Position numbers and translations under genes: made by a program. A DNA stretch of 38,208 bases from contig WGNE01000029.1 in NCBI GenBank assembly GCA_016124645.1, positions 1 through 38,208 on the forward strand, read 5' to 3'. Position 1 is the first letter of the stretch; each line of letters opens with the position of its first letter. The stretch comes from Alphaproteobacteria bacterium. GTDB taxonomy: Bacteria; Pseudomonadota; Alphaproteobacteria; Micavibrionales; UBA2020. The notes below the pieces were generated by a model. The model was not told the origin of the DNA and searched no databases. It saw only the letters and a program-made list of their open reading frames with translations. Shown one piece after another: positions 14,934-25,696 of the stretch.

Positions 14934-17018
14934 ATGACAGCCGCGAACAAGCCGACCGCCGAAAAACACCGCCGCGACGGCAAGCCGCCCAAACGGGGCG
15001 CGCCGCTTTTCGAACTGGTGACGGAATTCAAGCCCGCGGGCGACCAGCCGCAGGCCATCGCCGACCTTCTCGAGGGCATCGAGCGGCAGGACAAGAACCA
15101 GGTGCTGCTGGGCGTGACCGGTTCGGGCAAGACCTTCACCATGGCGCATGTCGTCGCGCGCTCGCAGCGCCCGACCATCGTGCTCGCCCCCAACAAGACG
15201 CTGGCGGCGCAGTTGTACGGCGAGATGAAGGAATTCTTCCCGAACAACGCGGTCGAGTATTTCGTTTCCTATTACGATTACTACCAGCCCGAGGCCTATG
15301 TGCCGAAAACCGACACCTTCATCGAGAAGGATTCGGCGGTCAACGAGCAGATCGACCGCATGCGCCACGCCGCGACCCGCGCGCTTTTGGAGCGGCGCGA
15401 CACCATCGTCGTCGCCTCCGTCTCCTGCATCTACGGCATGGGGGACGTGGAGACGTACCAAAGCATGGCCTTCGATGTTTCCGTGGGGCAGGAAATCGAG
15501 CGCAACGACCTCATCCGCCGCTTCGTGGATTTGCAGTACAAGCGCAACGACATCGATTTTTCCCGCGGCGCCTTCCGCGTGCGCGGGGATATCGTGGAGC
15601 TGTTCCCCGCCCACATGGAGGACCACGCCTGGCGCATCTCCCTGTTCGGCGACGAGATCGAGAGCATCACCGAGATCGACGCGCTGACCGGCGAGAAGAC
15701 CGACAGCTTCGACGAAGTGCGGATCTTCGCCAACAGCCACTACGTCACCCCGCGCCCCACGATGCAGCAGGCGATAAAGCAAATCAAAATCGACCTGCAG
15801 GCAAGGCTGGAAGAGCTGCGCGCGCAGAACAAGCTGCTGGAAGAACAGCGCCTCGCCCAGCGCACGCAGTTCGACCTTGAAATGATGGAGGCGACGGGCA
15901 TGTGCCCCGGCATCGAGAACTACTCGCGCTACCTCACCGGCCGCAAGCCGGGGGAGCCGCCGCCGACGCTGTTCGAGTACCTGCCGGAGGACGCGCTGCT
16001 CATCGTCGATGAGAGCCACGCGATGGTCCCGCAGCTGCGCGCCATGTTCAAGGGCGACCGCTCGCGCAAGCAGACCCTTGCCGATTACGGCTTCCGCCTG
16101 CCCGCCTGCGTCGATAACCGCCCGCTGATGTTCGAGGAATGGGACGCGATGCGCCCGCAGACGGTCTTCGTTTCCGCCACGCCCGGCGACTGGGAGCTCA
16201 CGCAGACCGGCGGCGTCTTCGCCGAGCAGATCGTGCGCCCGACGGGCCTGACCGACCCCGAGGTCATCATCCGCCCGACCGAAAAGCAGGTGGACGACCT
16301 GCTCGCCGAATGCAAGCTGGTGACGGAAAAAGGTTTTCGCGTGCTGGTCACCACGCTGACCAAGAAGATGGCGGAAGACCTCACCGAATACATGACGGAA
16401 ACCGGCATCAAGGTGCGCTACATCCACTCCGACGTCGATACGCTGGAACGCATCGAGATCATCCGCGATTTGCGCCTCGGCGTCTTCGACGTGCTCATCG
16501 GCATCAACCTTTTGCGCGAGGGGCTCGACATTCCCGAATGCGCCCTCGTCGCCATCCTCGACGCCGACAAGGAAGGGTATTTGCGCAGCCGGACCTCGCT
16601 CATCCAGACCATCGGGCGCGCGGCGCGCAACGTGGAGGCGCGGGCGATACTCTACGCCGACCGCATCACCGGCAGCATGCAGCAGGCGCTGGACGAAACC
16701 GCCCGCCGCCGCGAAAAGCAGAAGCTCTATAACGCCGAGCACGGCATCACCCCCGAAACCGTGAAGAAGAAAATCACCGACATCCTCGGCAGCGTTTTCG
16801 AGCGCGGGGACCACGTGACGGTCGCCGTCGGGGACGAGGACACGCCGCACCTCGTCGGCAAGGACCTCAAGGCGCATATCGCCGCGCTGGAAAAGAAAAT
16901 GAAGAAGGCCGCCGCCGACCTCGAATTCGAGGAAGCCGCCCGCCTGCGCGACGAGATTCACCGCCTCGAAAAAGCCGAACTCGCCTTCACCGGCGCGGCG
17001 CTGGACGAGGACGCCTGA
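14934..17018 (+). CDS. uvrB: Excinuclease ABC subunit B
   Basis: UvrB is the DNA-damage verification helicase of nucleotide excision repair, acting with UvrA and UvrC. The 694-residue protein has the Walker A motif GVTGSGKT (60-67), the beta-hairpin region [16 protein letters not shown] that inserts between strands, [10 protein letters not shown] (helicase motif II form), and the C-terminal helicase motifs [13 protein letters not shown] and QTIGRAARN. It ends with a UVR domain ([20 protein letters not shown]) that binds UvrC. The first 20 residues are a basic extension. It starts three bases after the preceding stop codon and has a palindromic repeat behind it. Confidence 0.98.
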   Translation: MTAANKPTAEKHRRDGKPPKRGAPLFELVTEFKPAGDQPQAIADLLEGIERQDKNQVLLGVTGSGKTFTMAHVVARSQRPTIVLAPNKTLAAQLYGEMKEFFPNNAVEYFVSYYDYYQPEAYVPKTDTFIEKDSAVNEQIDRMRHAATRALLERRDTIVVASVSCIYGMGDVETYQSMAFDVSVGQEIERNDLIRRFVDLQYKRNDIDFSRGAFRVRGDIVELFPAHMEDHAWRISLFGDEIESITEIDALTGEKTDSFDEVRIFANSHYVTPRPTMQQAIKQIKIDLQARLEELRAQNKLLEEQRLAQRTQFDLEMMEATGMCPGIENYSRYLTGRKPGEPPPTLFEYLPEDALLIVDESHAMVPQLRAMFKGDRSRKQTLADYGFRLPACVDNRPLMFEEWDAMRPQTVFVSATPGDWELTQTGGVFAEQIVRPTGLTDPEVIIRPTEKQVDDLLAECKLVTEKGFRVLVTTLTKKMAEDLTEYMTETGIKVRYIHSDVDTLERIEIIRDLRLGVFDVLIGINLLREGLDIPECALVAILDADKEGYLRSRTSLIQTIGRAARNVEARAILYADRITGSMQQALDETARRREKQKLYNAEHGITPETVKKKITDILGSVFERGDHVTVAVGDEDTPHLVGKDLKAHIAALEKKMKKAAADLEFEEAARLRDEIHRLEKAELAFTGAALDEDA

Positions 17019-17039
17019 TCTTCGGTATCTCCCCCGTTC

Positions 17040-17077
17040 GTCATTCCCGCATGGATTCCCGCTTTCGCGGGAATGAC
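17040..17077. repeat. Compact copy of the cattcccgcg palindrome
   Basis: The arms gtcattcccgc and gcgggaatgac close around a second, internal attcccgctttcgcgggaat hairpin. It is shorter than the copies at 228 and 11569 and looks like a deletion form in which the arms have fused. It lies between converging genes and may act as a terminator. Confidence 0.8.
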
Positions 17078-17095
17078 GAGCGGGGGCCGGGAAAG

Positions 17096-17416
17096 TCACC
17101 AGCCCGCGGCGGGGTCGTAGGGTTCTTTTTTGCGCGGGGGCGGGCAGCGCTTGCGCAGGTCGAGGTTCACGCCCTTGCTGTCCGCCGCGGCGATGTCGTC
17201 CGCCAGTTTCAGCGCGGCACCCGCAGGGTCGCGGCGTTCCGCGTTCAGACGGAAGATTTCCTGTATGCTGCTGCGCAGGCTGCGGTCGCCCTTGACCGTC
17301 GCGCCTTTGTGAACGGCGATGACGACGTCGCCGCCCTGCGCCGTGATGCTGGCGATATTCGCGCTGTTGCAGATGAAGTCCTCGCCGTCTTCGTCCTTCA
17401 GGATAACGAATGACAT
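17096..17416 (-). CDS. Small uncharacterised protein, 106 residues
   Basis: I do not recognise the family. The first 40 residues form beta strands (MSFVILKDEDGEDFICNSAN, then a TAQGGDVVIAVHKG strand), followed by helices (SLRSSIQEIFRLNAERRD, then AALKLADDIAAADSKG). It ends in a basic Pro/Lys tail with PPPRKKEPYDPAAGW. The start is well supported by AAGGA 6 bases before ATG 17416. It follows the next upstream gene by 9 bases on the same strand, so the two form an operon. Confidence 0.7.
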   Translation of the reverse strand: MSFVILKDEDGEDFICNSANIASITAQGGDVVIAVHKGATVKGDRSLRSSIQEIFRLNAERRDPAGAALKLADDIAAADSKGVNLDLRKRCPPPRKKEPYDPAAGW

Positions 17417-17425
17417 GGCGGTTCC

Positions 17426-18082
17426 TTAAGCCTGCGGGCCTTTCGGCGGCTGGGGCTTCTTCGGCTCGGGCTTTTTCGCTTCAGGCTGCGTATCGCCGAT
17501 GACCGGCGGCTGCGGCTGTTGCGCAGGCGGAATGATAGAGCCCTGCTCTTTCGCGCGCTTGAGGAATTCCTGCACGCGGGTCAGCTCGTCCTGCGAGCGG
17601 CCGGCGAGCGAGGTGAAGAACTTGGTGATGCCGCGCAGGCTGGCGCCGGGCGCCTCGATGGGGGTCATTTCCATCTGCAGCACGTCCTGTATCTCGGGGT
17701 TGGCGAAAAGCGCGCGCGTCCATTCCAGCGTGTCCTTGATGTCGCGGGCGTATTTGCCGCCGTTGCGCTCTTCCGATTTCGCGACGATTTCGTCGAGAAG
17801 GGCGATGGTCGATTTGCCCTTGGTCGAGATGCCGAGCTTGCCGGCGACGGCGAGGGAGAGGATCTTCACTTCGAGGATGACGGGCAGAACGTCATAGGCC
17901 GTCATGATCGCGCCCTTGCGCGGATCGGACAAGACGTTCTTTTGCTCGCGCATCGCGTTGCCGAGATCCTTGGTGAGCAGGTCGGGGTTGTTGGAGTGCA
18001 GAATCGTCGGGCCGTGCTTGCGGGCCATGTTGGTGAAGACCATAGCGAGTTTCAATTGCGGCGGTATGAATCTGAATCCCAT
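17426..18082 (-). CDS. Uncharacterised helical protein, 218 residues
   Basis: I do not recognise the family. It has an amphipathic helical core (RFIPPQLKLAMVFTNMARKH, ITKFFTSLAGRSQDELTRVQ) with one more hydrophobic stretch around VLPVILEVKILSLAVAGKLG (about 66-85). The C-terminal 40 residues are low-complexity Pro/Gln/Lys. There is no signal peptide. AGGG lies about 8 bases before ATG 18082. The hydrophobic stretch could be a membrane-associated helix, but it is not long enough for confidence. It is the first gene of a two-gene operon with the 106-residue protein. Confidence 0.7.
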   Translation of the reverse strand: MGFRFIPPQLKLAMVFTNMARKHGPTILHSNNPDLLTKDLGNAMREQKNVLSDPRKGAIMTAYDVLPVILEVKILSLAVAGKLGISTKGKSTIALLDEIVAKSEERNGGKYARDIKDTLEWTRALFANPEIQDVLQMEMTPIEAPGASLRGITKFFTSLAGRSQDELTRVQEFLKRAKEQGSIIPPAQQPQPPVIGDTQPEAKKPEPKKPQPPKGPQA

Positions 18083-18486
18083 GGGGCATCCCTTTCAGTG
18101 CTGGACAGTCTTTTGATGTTTTAGAAATCTGCACTTTGTTAACATAAGGGGAGGGGCGCGTCAACGATATCCGAACGATAGGGGATGGAAAAACGCCCGG
18201 AAAAGGGCCGGGGCGGCGGCGCGGGCTTTCGATTTACATAATCTTATAATTTATAGCGGAACGAGGCCCATCCGTTGCGGCGCACGGTCGAATCATCCGC
18301 CCGGAAAAGCGGGGCGCCGCCGCGCAAACCGTTCCGCCCGCCGCCCGCATTTGCGCGCAAGCCCCCGAAATGCCTGCACAAGTCAACTATCGCTCCCGAA
18401 ACCCCCGTCCCGCCTGTACAGCGGCGCGCTTTTACATTATGTTTAGATTAGCAGGGTGAAACGTTATTTCAGGAGTTTGAGCGACG
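18083..18486. other. Intergenic region between divergent genes
   Basis: This 404-base spacer holds the leftward promoter at 18136-18164, an AT-rich patch (18231-18260) and a C-rich stretch (18330-18420). I see no coding frame with a ribosome binding site and no clear rightward sigma70 promoter, although TTTACA at 18431 could be a -35. Confidence 0.6.
18136..18164 (-). promoter_or_regulatory. Promoter of the 17426-18082 gene pair
   Basis: On the minus strand TTGACG (18164-18159), a 17-base spacer and TAACAA (18141-18136). The -10 is weak, but the spacing and position (about 50 bases before the ATG) fit. Confidence 0.5.
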
Positions 18487-20529
<2,043 letters not shown>

Positions 20530-20546
20530 TTCTCACTTCCTGAAAA

Positions 20547-21512
20547 TCAGATCCCCGAAACGTCGCCTTGGCTGGCGCGGAAGAGGGGGTTGGCGCGGCC
20601 TTGCTCGAGCGCGGCGAGGCAGGCCTGCAGCCCGCTGTGGTAATCGGGGTAGAGAAGCTGCACGCCCAGCTCGTCCTTGATGCGGTCGTTCTTCACCCGC
20701 TTGTTGTCTTTATAGAAGCTGCGCACGATGGGCGCCATTTCCGCCTGGTCGAACTTGACCAGCGGCGGCGGGTCGATGCCGATGAGGTTGCAGGCAAAGG
20801 TCACGACCTCTTGGCTCGAGCTCGGCATGTCGTCCGCGACGTTATAGACCGCGCCGGGGTTCGGGCGGTTCATGGAGGCGATCAGCGTTTCCACGATGTC
20901 TTCCACATGGATGCGGTTGAAGGCGTGGCCCGGCTTGTCGATGCGCCGCGCCGTGCCCGCGCGCACGGAATCGACCGCGCTGCGCCCGGGGCCGTAGATG
21001 CCGGAGAGGCGGAAGATGTGCAGCGGCAACCCGTCCCCCACGTAGCAGGACAGCCATTGCTGCTCCGCGCGCAGGCGCAGGCTGCCGCGGCGGCTGTCGG
21101 GCTCGGGCGGGGTGTTTTCATCCACCCAGCCGCCGTCGTGGTTGCCATAGACGGCGGTGGTGGAAAGATAGCCCGCCCATTCCAGCTTCGGCGCGCGCGC
21201 GAGATCCTCGCCGTGCACATCGACCACGGGGTCGCCCTCGCTGCCAGGCGGGATGGACATGAGAACATGCGTCACGTCCTCGAAGGCCGCATAGGGGTCC
21301 ATGATGGTGCGGTTCTGGTCGTAGAGCATCGCCTCCATGCCCTGCGCTTCCATGAAGTCGCGCTTTTCGGGGTCGGTCGTGGTGCCCGCGATCTTCCAGC
21401 CGAAATCGCGCAGGCGCAGCGCCAGCCACGCGGCGGTATAGCCGAAGCCGAAGCAGAAAAGTTTTTTGCCGTTCGCGGCGGGGGCAATTCTGTCGTGCGC
21501 TTCTTGCGTCAT
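20547..21512 (-). CDS. NAD-dependent epimerase/SDR-like protein (YeeZ-like)
   Basis: The 321-residue protein has a Rossmann start with LFCFGFGYTAAWLALRL, in which the third glycine of GxGxxG is replaced by Ala. Next come 'GTTTDPEKRDFMEA', the strand LSTTAVYG followed by 'NHDGGWVDENTP', and 'FRLSGIYGPGRSAVD', all typical of extended-SDR nucleotide-sugar-epimerase-like proteins of the YeeZ type. The family members are mostly uncharacterised. The glycine change could alter cofactor binding but is seen in related proteins. It follows the FzlA-like gene by 20 bases on the same strand and converges with the kinase gene, whose stop is 17 bases away. Confidence 0.85.
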   Translation of the reverse strand: MTQEAHDRIAPAANGKKLFCFGFGYTAAWLALRLRDFGWKIAGTTTDPEKRDFMEAQGMEAMLYDQNRTIMDPYAAFEDVTHVLMSIPPGSEGDPVVDVHGEDLARAPKLEWAGYLSTTAVYGNHDGGWVDENTPPEPDSRRGSLRLRAEQQWLSCYVGDGLPLHIFRLSGIYGPGRSAVDSVRAGTARRIDKPGHAFNRIHVEDIVETLIASMNRPNPGAVYNVADDMPSSSQEVVTFACNLIGIDPPPLVKFDQAEMAPIVRSFYKDNKRVKNDRIKDELGVQLLYPDYHSGLQACLAALEQGRANPLFRASQGDVSGI

Positions 21513-21532
21513 TCACCCACCCGCTTGAAGAA

Positions 21533-22201
21533 TCAGAAATCGAGGTTCTGATAATGGCTGGGCGGTGAGAAGCCGGGGATGGAATCTTCCAGCAGCGGCT
21601 TGAAGCTGGGGCGCGACTTGATGCGCACGTACCAGTCCTTCGCCGCCTTGTGCTCGTCCCACGGCACGTCGCCGATATAGTCGATGGCGGAAAGATGCGC
21701 GGCGGCGGTGATGTCGGCCAGCGACAAATCGTCCCCCGCCAGCCAGCGGCGGCGCTCGGTCAAAAAGCCGATGTAGTCGAGGTGGTAATGGATGTTGGCG
21801 TGGCCCGCGCGGATGGAGGGACCGTGCGGCTCGCCCATCTTCAGGAACCGTTTCATCATTTTCTCGCCGACGAGGTTCTCCGTCACCTCGGCGTTGAACT
21901 TGTGGTCGAACCACGAGACGAGGCGGCGCGTTTCCGCGCGCTGCAGCGGGGCCGCGCCCATGAGGTCGATGGTATTGTAAACCTCGTTCAAATATTCGCA
22001 GATGACCTGGCTGTCGGTCAGGATGGTGCCGTCGGGCTCGATGAGCACCGGCACGTCGCCCGCGGGGTTGATGGCGAGGAACTCCGTGCGCCGCTCCCAG
22101 ATCTTCTCGATCTTGAGGTCGAAGTCGAGCTTCTTCTCGGCAAGGGCGATGCGCACTTTCCGGGACGCAGGGTGCAGCCAAAGGTGATACAAAGTTCTCA
22201 T
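21533..22201 (-). CDS. fzlA: FzlA-like cell-division protein of the GST family
   Basis: This 222-residue protein has a glutathione-S-transferase fold with N-terminal thioredoxin part (TLYHLWLHPASRKVRIALAE, INPAGDVPVLIEPDG) and a helical C-terminal part. The FzlA-like blocks are FDHKFNAEVTENLVGEKMMKR, ANIHYHLDYIGFL-TERRRW, and the C-terminal PPSHYQNLDF, which ends in the aromatic/acidic tail that FzlA uses in Caulobacter. FzlA binds FtsZ filaments and is needed for constriction, not for detoxification. I assign the name from these motifs by memory, so another GST subgroup remains possible. The start has no Shine-Dalgarno sequence, and a promoter ends 7 bases before the ATG, hinting at leaderless translation. 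Confidence 0.75.
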   Translation of the reverse strand: MRTLYHLWLHPASRKVRIALAEKKLDFDLKIEKIWERRTEFLAINPAGDVPVLIEPDGTILTDSQVICEYLNEVYNTIDLMGAAPLQRAETRRLVSWFDHKFNAEVTENLVGEKMMKRFLKMGEPHGPSIRAGHANIHYHLDYIGFLTERRRWLAGDDLSLADITAAAHLSAIDYIGDVPWDEHKAAKDWYVRIKSRPSFKPLLEDSIPGFSPPSHYQNLDF

Positions 22202-22219
22202 TACGTGAATCTAACGTAA
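22201..22219. repeat. Short inverted repeat at the fzlA start
   Basis: TTACGT and ACGTAA are separated by seven bases and overlap the first base of the fzlA ATG. It could be an operator, or a small hairpin over the start. It contains the putative -10. Confidence 0.4.
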
Positions 22220-22237
22220 GGAGGGGCTAAATTCCAA
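22208..22237 (-). promoter_or_regulatory. Putative promoter of the FzlA-like gene, leaderless
   Basis: On the minus strand TTGGAA (22237-22232), 18 bases, then TAGATT (22213-22208). The start codon (A at 22201) lies only 7 bases beyond the -10, so the mRNA would begin at or near the ATG. Confidence 0.4.
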
Positions 22238-22245
22238 ACCTAAAA

Positions 22246-23025
22246 TCAAGGGGTTGGGGTCTTTTCTTTTTCCGCGGGGTTTTCCGGCGCGGCATCTGCC
22301 GCGGGCGCGGCGGTTTGTTTTGCGGAATCGCTGACGGCGGTGAGGTGCACGGCGACATCGACCTCGTTTGCGATAATGGTGGGGTCGGCCCAATCCCCTT
22401 GTCCCAGCTTGAATTTCGAGCGGTCGAGGGTGAGCTTGCCGTCCATCACCGCCTGCTCTTTACCAGAGTCCGCGCCGCTCTCTATTTTCGAGAACGCGAG
22501 GGTGAAGGGCAGTTCCACCGGCACCGTCACGCCGCGGATGGTCAGGCGGCCTTGCGCCGTGAAGGCGTTTTCCCCGGTCTTGGTGAAGCCCGTGGTCTCG
22601 AATCGGGCGGCGGGGTATTCGGCGATGTCGAACCAGCTTTTGGACTTGATGTTCTCGTTGCGCTCTTTTTCCCCCGCGTCGATGCTCGCCGCGTCGATAT
22701 CGACGGTGACGGATGAATGCGCAAGATCGTCCGCATCGAAGAAGATGGCCGGGGTGAATTTTTTGACGCTGCCGGTGAATCTGTCGCCCATCTGCGAGGC
22801 GGTGAAGGTGATCGCGCTTTTATCCGCCACCATGCGCCATGCGCGCGCGGCGGGTTTTTCCGCCTCCGTGTCGCCTGCGGGGGTGGCAGAGGCGGCGGAG
22901 CCGGGCGCAGCCCCGGGTTGTCCCGCGGGCGCGGGGGAGGGCGGGGTTTTCGCGATCATTTTCGCGGGTGCGGGCGCGGCGCCCAGCAGGAAAAGCGCGA
23001 GGCAGAAGGAAAAAATCAGTTTCAT
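22246..23025 (-). CDS. YceI-family periplasmic protein
   Basis: YceI proteins are lipocalin-like barrels that bind polyprenyl or other isoprenoid lipids in the periplasm. The 259-residue protein has a signal peptide (MKLIFSFCLALFLLGAAPAP) and then a low-complexity Pro/Ala/Gly segment of about 35 residues. The YceI domain follows (about 62-225) with AITFTASQMGDRFTGSVKKF, IKSKSWFDIAEYPAARFETT and GRLTIRGVTVPVELPF. The tail is Pro/Ala/Lys/Glu-rich. It follows the cytochrome b561 gene by about 45 bases on the same strand; that pairing (yceJ-yceI in E. coli) is widespread and suggests a redox or quinone-related role. Confidence 0.92.
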   Translation of the reverse strand: MKLIFSFCLALFLLGAAPAPAKMIAKTPPSPAPAGQPGAAPGSAASATPAGDTEAEKPAARAWRMVADKSAITFTASQMGDRFTGSVKKFTPAIFFDADDLAHSSVTVDIDAASIDAGEKERNENIKSKSWFDIAEYPAARFETTGFTKTGENAFTAQGRLTIRGVTVPVELPFTLAFSKIESGADSGKEQAVMDGKLTLDRSKFKLGQGDWADPTIIANEVDVAVHLTAVSDSAKQTAAPAADAAPENPAEKEKTPTP

Positions 23026-23070
23026 GTCATGTTCCAGAGGTTGTGCGCGCCGTCTTGTCCGTCTTGCGCG

Positions 23071-23643
23071 TCATTCGCCCTTGCAAAAGGGCAGCATGCG
23101 GCGCAGGGTCGAATCCTTCTCGATGATGTGGTGCTTGAGCGCGGCGGCGGCATGCACCGCGATGACGCCGATGAGGATCCACGCGACGGTCGAGTGGAAG
23201 TCCTCGAGCGTTTCCTTCAAATCGTGGTTCTTGGCGACGAGGTCCGGCAGGGTGAGCGCGTCCAGCCCGAACAGCTTCACCGGACGCCCGGCTGCCGAGG
23301 TCAGCCCCCAGCCCGAAAGCGGCAGGGCCAGCATGGCGAAGTAAAGGAAGTAATGCGCGCCCTTCGCGGCCACGCGCTCCCATTTCTTCATGCCGTCCAC
23401 CAGCCCCGGCTTGCGGGTATAGATGTGCCAGATGATGCGCAGCACGGTCAGGCACAGCACGATGATGCCGAAGCTCTTGTGCATCGTGACGAGTTGCAGC
23501 TTGGTGTGCATCGTGGCGGGGGAGTTGGGCATGTCGCTGAAATACAGCCCGACGCAGATGAGGCCGATGACCAGAAGCGCCGAAAGCCAGTGGAAGGTCT
23601 TCGTGACGGCGCCGTATGATTTGTCCGTGTTCTTGAACTGCAT
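23071..23643 (-). CDS. Cytochrome b561-type membrane protein
   Basis: This 190-residue integral membrane protein belongs to the bacterial cytochrome b561 (CybB/YceJ) family and should carry b-type heme on histidines in its four helices. Helix 1 has FHWLSALLVIGLICVGLYFS (H near residue 18), helix 2 starts near KLQLVTMHKSFGIIVLC, helix 3 is around AHYFLYFAMLALPLSGWG, and helix 4 is FHSTVAWILIGVIAVHAAAA with two histidines. Such proteins pass electrons between quinones and periplasmic partners. ATG 23643 is chosen because family members begin 'YGAVTKTFHWL' within 15 residues of the start; the longer frame to 23730 adds an unlikely basic lead. It sits upstream of YceI. Confidence 0.9.
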   Translation of the reverse strand: MQFKNTDKSYGAVTKTFHWLSALLVIGLICVGLYFSDMPNSPATMHTKLQLVTMHKSFGIIVLCLTVLRIIWHIYTRKPGLVDGMKKWERVAAKGAHYFLYFAMLALPLSGWGLTSAAGRPVKLFGLDALTLPDLVAKNHDLKETLEDFHSTVAWILIGVIAVHAAAALKHHIIEKDSTLRRMLPFCKGE

Positions 23644-23679
23644 GTGCTGGCGTTCTCCCCTTTGCCGCTTTGTCCTCGC

Positions 23680-23685
23680 ATTATA
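23680..23685 (-). promoter_or_regulatory. -10 box of a possible promoter for the cytochrome b561 gene
   Basis: A perfect TATAAT lies on the minus strand at 23685-23680, 37 bases before the ATG. The matching -35 is poor (TTGCCC 20 bases upstream), so this is a partial call. Confidence 0.35.
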
Positions 23686-23746
23686 ATGACACCCGCGGAT
23701 AAAACGGGCAAGCTGAATGCGGCTTGGCAATCAAAGGTTGTTTAAA

Positions 23747-25114
23747 TCAGGAGGCGGCCTTCCGGCTTTCGGCTTCCTGCTCGGCGAGGTAGCGTTCCAG
23801 CCAGTGGATGTTGAAGTCGCCCGCGCGGAACTGGGGCACCTCGATGATGCGCTGGTGCAGGGGGATGGTGGTGTTGATGCGCTCGATCACGCATTCCTCC
23901 AGCGCGCGCGCGACGCGCATCAGCGCTTCCTCGCGCGTCTTGGCGTGGACGATGAGCTTGGCGACGAGGCTGTCGTAGGTCGGGGGCACGCTGTAGCCCT
24001 CGTAGATCGCGCTGTCCATGCGCACGCCGAGGCCGCCCGGCGCGTGAAAGCGCGTGATCTTGCCCGGCGAGGGAATGAAGGTTTCCGGGTGCTCGGCGTT
24101 GATGCGGCACTCGAAGGCATGGCCCATGATCTTGATGTCTTCCTGCGCGAAGGGCAGGGGCTCGCCCGCGGCGACGAGGATCTGCTCGCGCACGAGATCG
24201 ACGCCGGTGATCATCTCGGTGATCGGGTGCTCGACCTGCAGGCGGGTGTTCATTTCAAGGAAATAGAATTCGCCGTCCTGGAACAGGAATTCCATTGTGC
24301 CCACGCCGCGGTAGCCCATCTTGCGCACGCAGTCGGCGGCGAGATTGCCGATATAGGCGCGCTGCTCGGGGGTCAGCGCGGGCGAGGGGCCTTCCTCGAT
24401 GACTTTCTGGTGGCGGCGCTGGATGGAGCAGTCGCGCTCGCCAAGGTGCACCGCGTTGCCGTGGGTGTCGCCCAGAAGCTGGATCTCGATGTGGCGCGGG
24501 TCGGGCAGGTATTTTTCTAGATAGACGTCGCCGTTGCCGAAGGCGGCCTTCGCTTCCGAGGTCGCCATGGAATAGGACGAGGCGAATTCATCTTCGCTGC
24601 GCGCGACCTTCATGCCCTTGCCGCCGCCGCCCGCGACCGCCTTGATGAGCACGGGAAAACCGACCTCCTTCGCGATCGCGAGGCCTTCCTCCACGGAAGA
24701 CAGGATGCCGGGCGAACCGGGGATGAGCGGCAGGCCCAGTTCGCGCACGGTGTCCTTCGCCACCGCCTTGTCGCCCATCTTGGCGATATGCTCGGGGCTG
24801 GGGCCGATGAAGGTGAAGCCGTGCTCTTCCACCATGCGGGCGAATTCCTCGTTCTCGGCCAGGAAGCCGATGCCGGGGTGGATCGCGTCCGCGCCCGTCA
24901 CCGTCGCGGCGCTCAAGATCGCGGGAATGTTCAGGTAGCTCAGGCGCGAGGGCGCGGGGCCGATGCAGACGCTTTCGTCCGCCATGCGCACGGCCATGCC
25001 GTTCGCGTCCGCCGTGGAATGCACGACGACGGATTCAATGCCCATTTCCTTGCAGGCGCGCACGATGCGCAGCGCGATTTCGCCACGGTTGGCGATGAGA
25101 ATTTTTTTGAACAT
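23747..25114 (-). CDS. accC: Acetyl-CoA carboxylase biotin carboxylase subunit
   Basis: AccC uses ATP and bicarbonate to carboxylate the biotin on AccB, the first half of malonyl-CoA synthesis. The 455-residue protein shows the full-length family layout: [16 protein letters not shown] at the N-terminus, [16 protein letters not shown] (ATP-grasp glycine loop), [37 protein letters not shown] with the catalytic-region EHP, and [20 protein letters not shown] near the end. The last 15 residues are a variable charged tail. The ribosome binding site is weak. It is the third gene of aroQ-accB-accC; the gap after accB is 39 bases. Confidence 0.98.
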   Translation of the reverse strand: MFKKILIANRGEIALRIVRACKEMGIESVVVHSTADANGMAVRMADESVCIGPAPSRLSYLNIPAILSAATVTGADAIHPGIGFLAENEEFARMVEEHGFTFIGPSPEHIAKMGDKAVAKDTVRELGLPLIPGSPGILSSVEEGLAIAKEVGFPVLIKAVAGGGGKGMKVARSEDEFASSYSMATSEAKAAFGNGDVYLEKYLPDPRHIEIQLLGDTHGNAVHLGERDCSIQRRHQKVIEEGPSPALTPEQRAYIGNLAADCVRKMGYRGVGTMEFLFQDGEFYFLEMNTRLQVEHPITEMITGVDLVREQILVAAGEPLPFAQEDIKIMGHAFECRINAEHPETFIPSPGKITRFHAPGGLGVRMDSAIYEGYSVPPTYDSLVAKLIVHAKTREEALMRVARALEECVIERINTTIPLHQRIIEVPQFRAGDFNIHWLERYLAEQEAESRKAAS

Positions 25115-25153
25115 GGAATATCTAAGTCCCGGTGGTTGGTGCGTGTTTTCGGC

Positions 25154-25675
25154 TTACTCGATGATGAACAGCGGCTGGCCGAATTCGACCGGCTGCGCGT
25201 CCTCGATCAGGATGTCCACGACCGTGCCGGATTTCTCGGCCTTGATCGGGTTCATGACCTTCATCGCCTCGATGATGAGCAGGGTGTCGCCCTCCTTCAC
25301 GCTCGCGCCCTTGGTGACGAAGCGCGGCGAGCCGGGCTCGGCCTGCAGGTAGGCGGTGCCGACCATGGGCGACTTGACCGCGCCCGGGTGGTTGTCGTGG
25401 CTCAGCGCGGCGACGGCGCCGGGCGCTGCCGCGGGGGCGGCTGCTGCGGCGGGAGCGGCGGCGACGGCCGGGGCCGCGACGGTCTGCACGGGGGCGGACT
25501 TTGTCACGCGCAGGCTTTTGTCGCCCTCGGTGATCTCGATCTCGGACAGGCCGGTTTCGTTCAGCAGCCCCGCCAGCTTGCGGATGGCCTCATGGTCGAT
25601 GTACATGGGGGGGGTGGTTGGGGCCATGGCTTTGTCCTCTCCGGTTTTGGTGTCCAGTTTTTTTGTATTGGGCAT
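25154..25675 (-). CDS. accB: Biotin carboxyl carrier protein of acetyl-CoA carboxylase
   Basis: AccB carries the biotin that shuttles carboxyl groups. The 173-residue form has the N-terminal domain with IRKLAGLLNETGLSEIEITE, an Ala/Pro linker (about 60-90), and the biotinyl domain with VKSPMVGTAYLQAEPGSPRF and the biotinylation motif EAMKVMN (target K139). The thumb-region 'TAYLQAEPGSP' typical of AccB is present. Two starts are possible. ATG 25675 gives the listed protein, with AAGGA 11 bases upstream. ATG 25627 has a strong GAGGA about 7 bases upstream and gives a protein 16 residues shorter, which may well be the true one. It is between aroQ (21 bases away) and accC. Confidence 0.96.
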   Translation of the reverse strand: MPNTKKLDTKTGEDKAMAPTTPPMYIDHEAIRKLAGLLNETGLSEIEITEGDKSLRVTKSAPVQTVAAPAVAAAPAAAAAPAAAPGAVAALSHDNHPGAVKSPMVGTAYLQAEPGSPRFVTKGASVKEGDTLLIIEAMKVMNPIKAEKSGTVVDILIEDAQPVEFGQPLFIIE

Positions 25676-25696
25676 GGTGCGTTCGTTCCTTGGGGG

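Noticed and set aside
14559-17099. 846-codon open frame on the minus strand through uvrB
   Set aside because: Antisense to a fully conserved UvrB; no ribosome site and no family resemblance.
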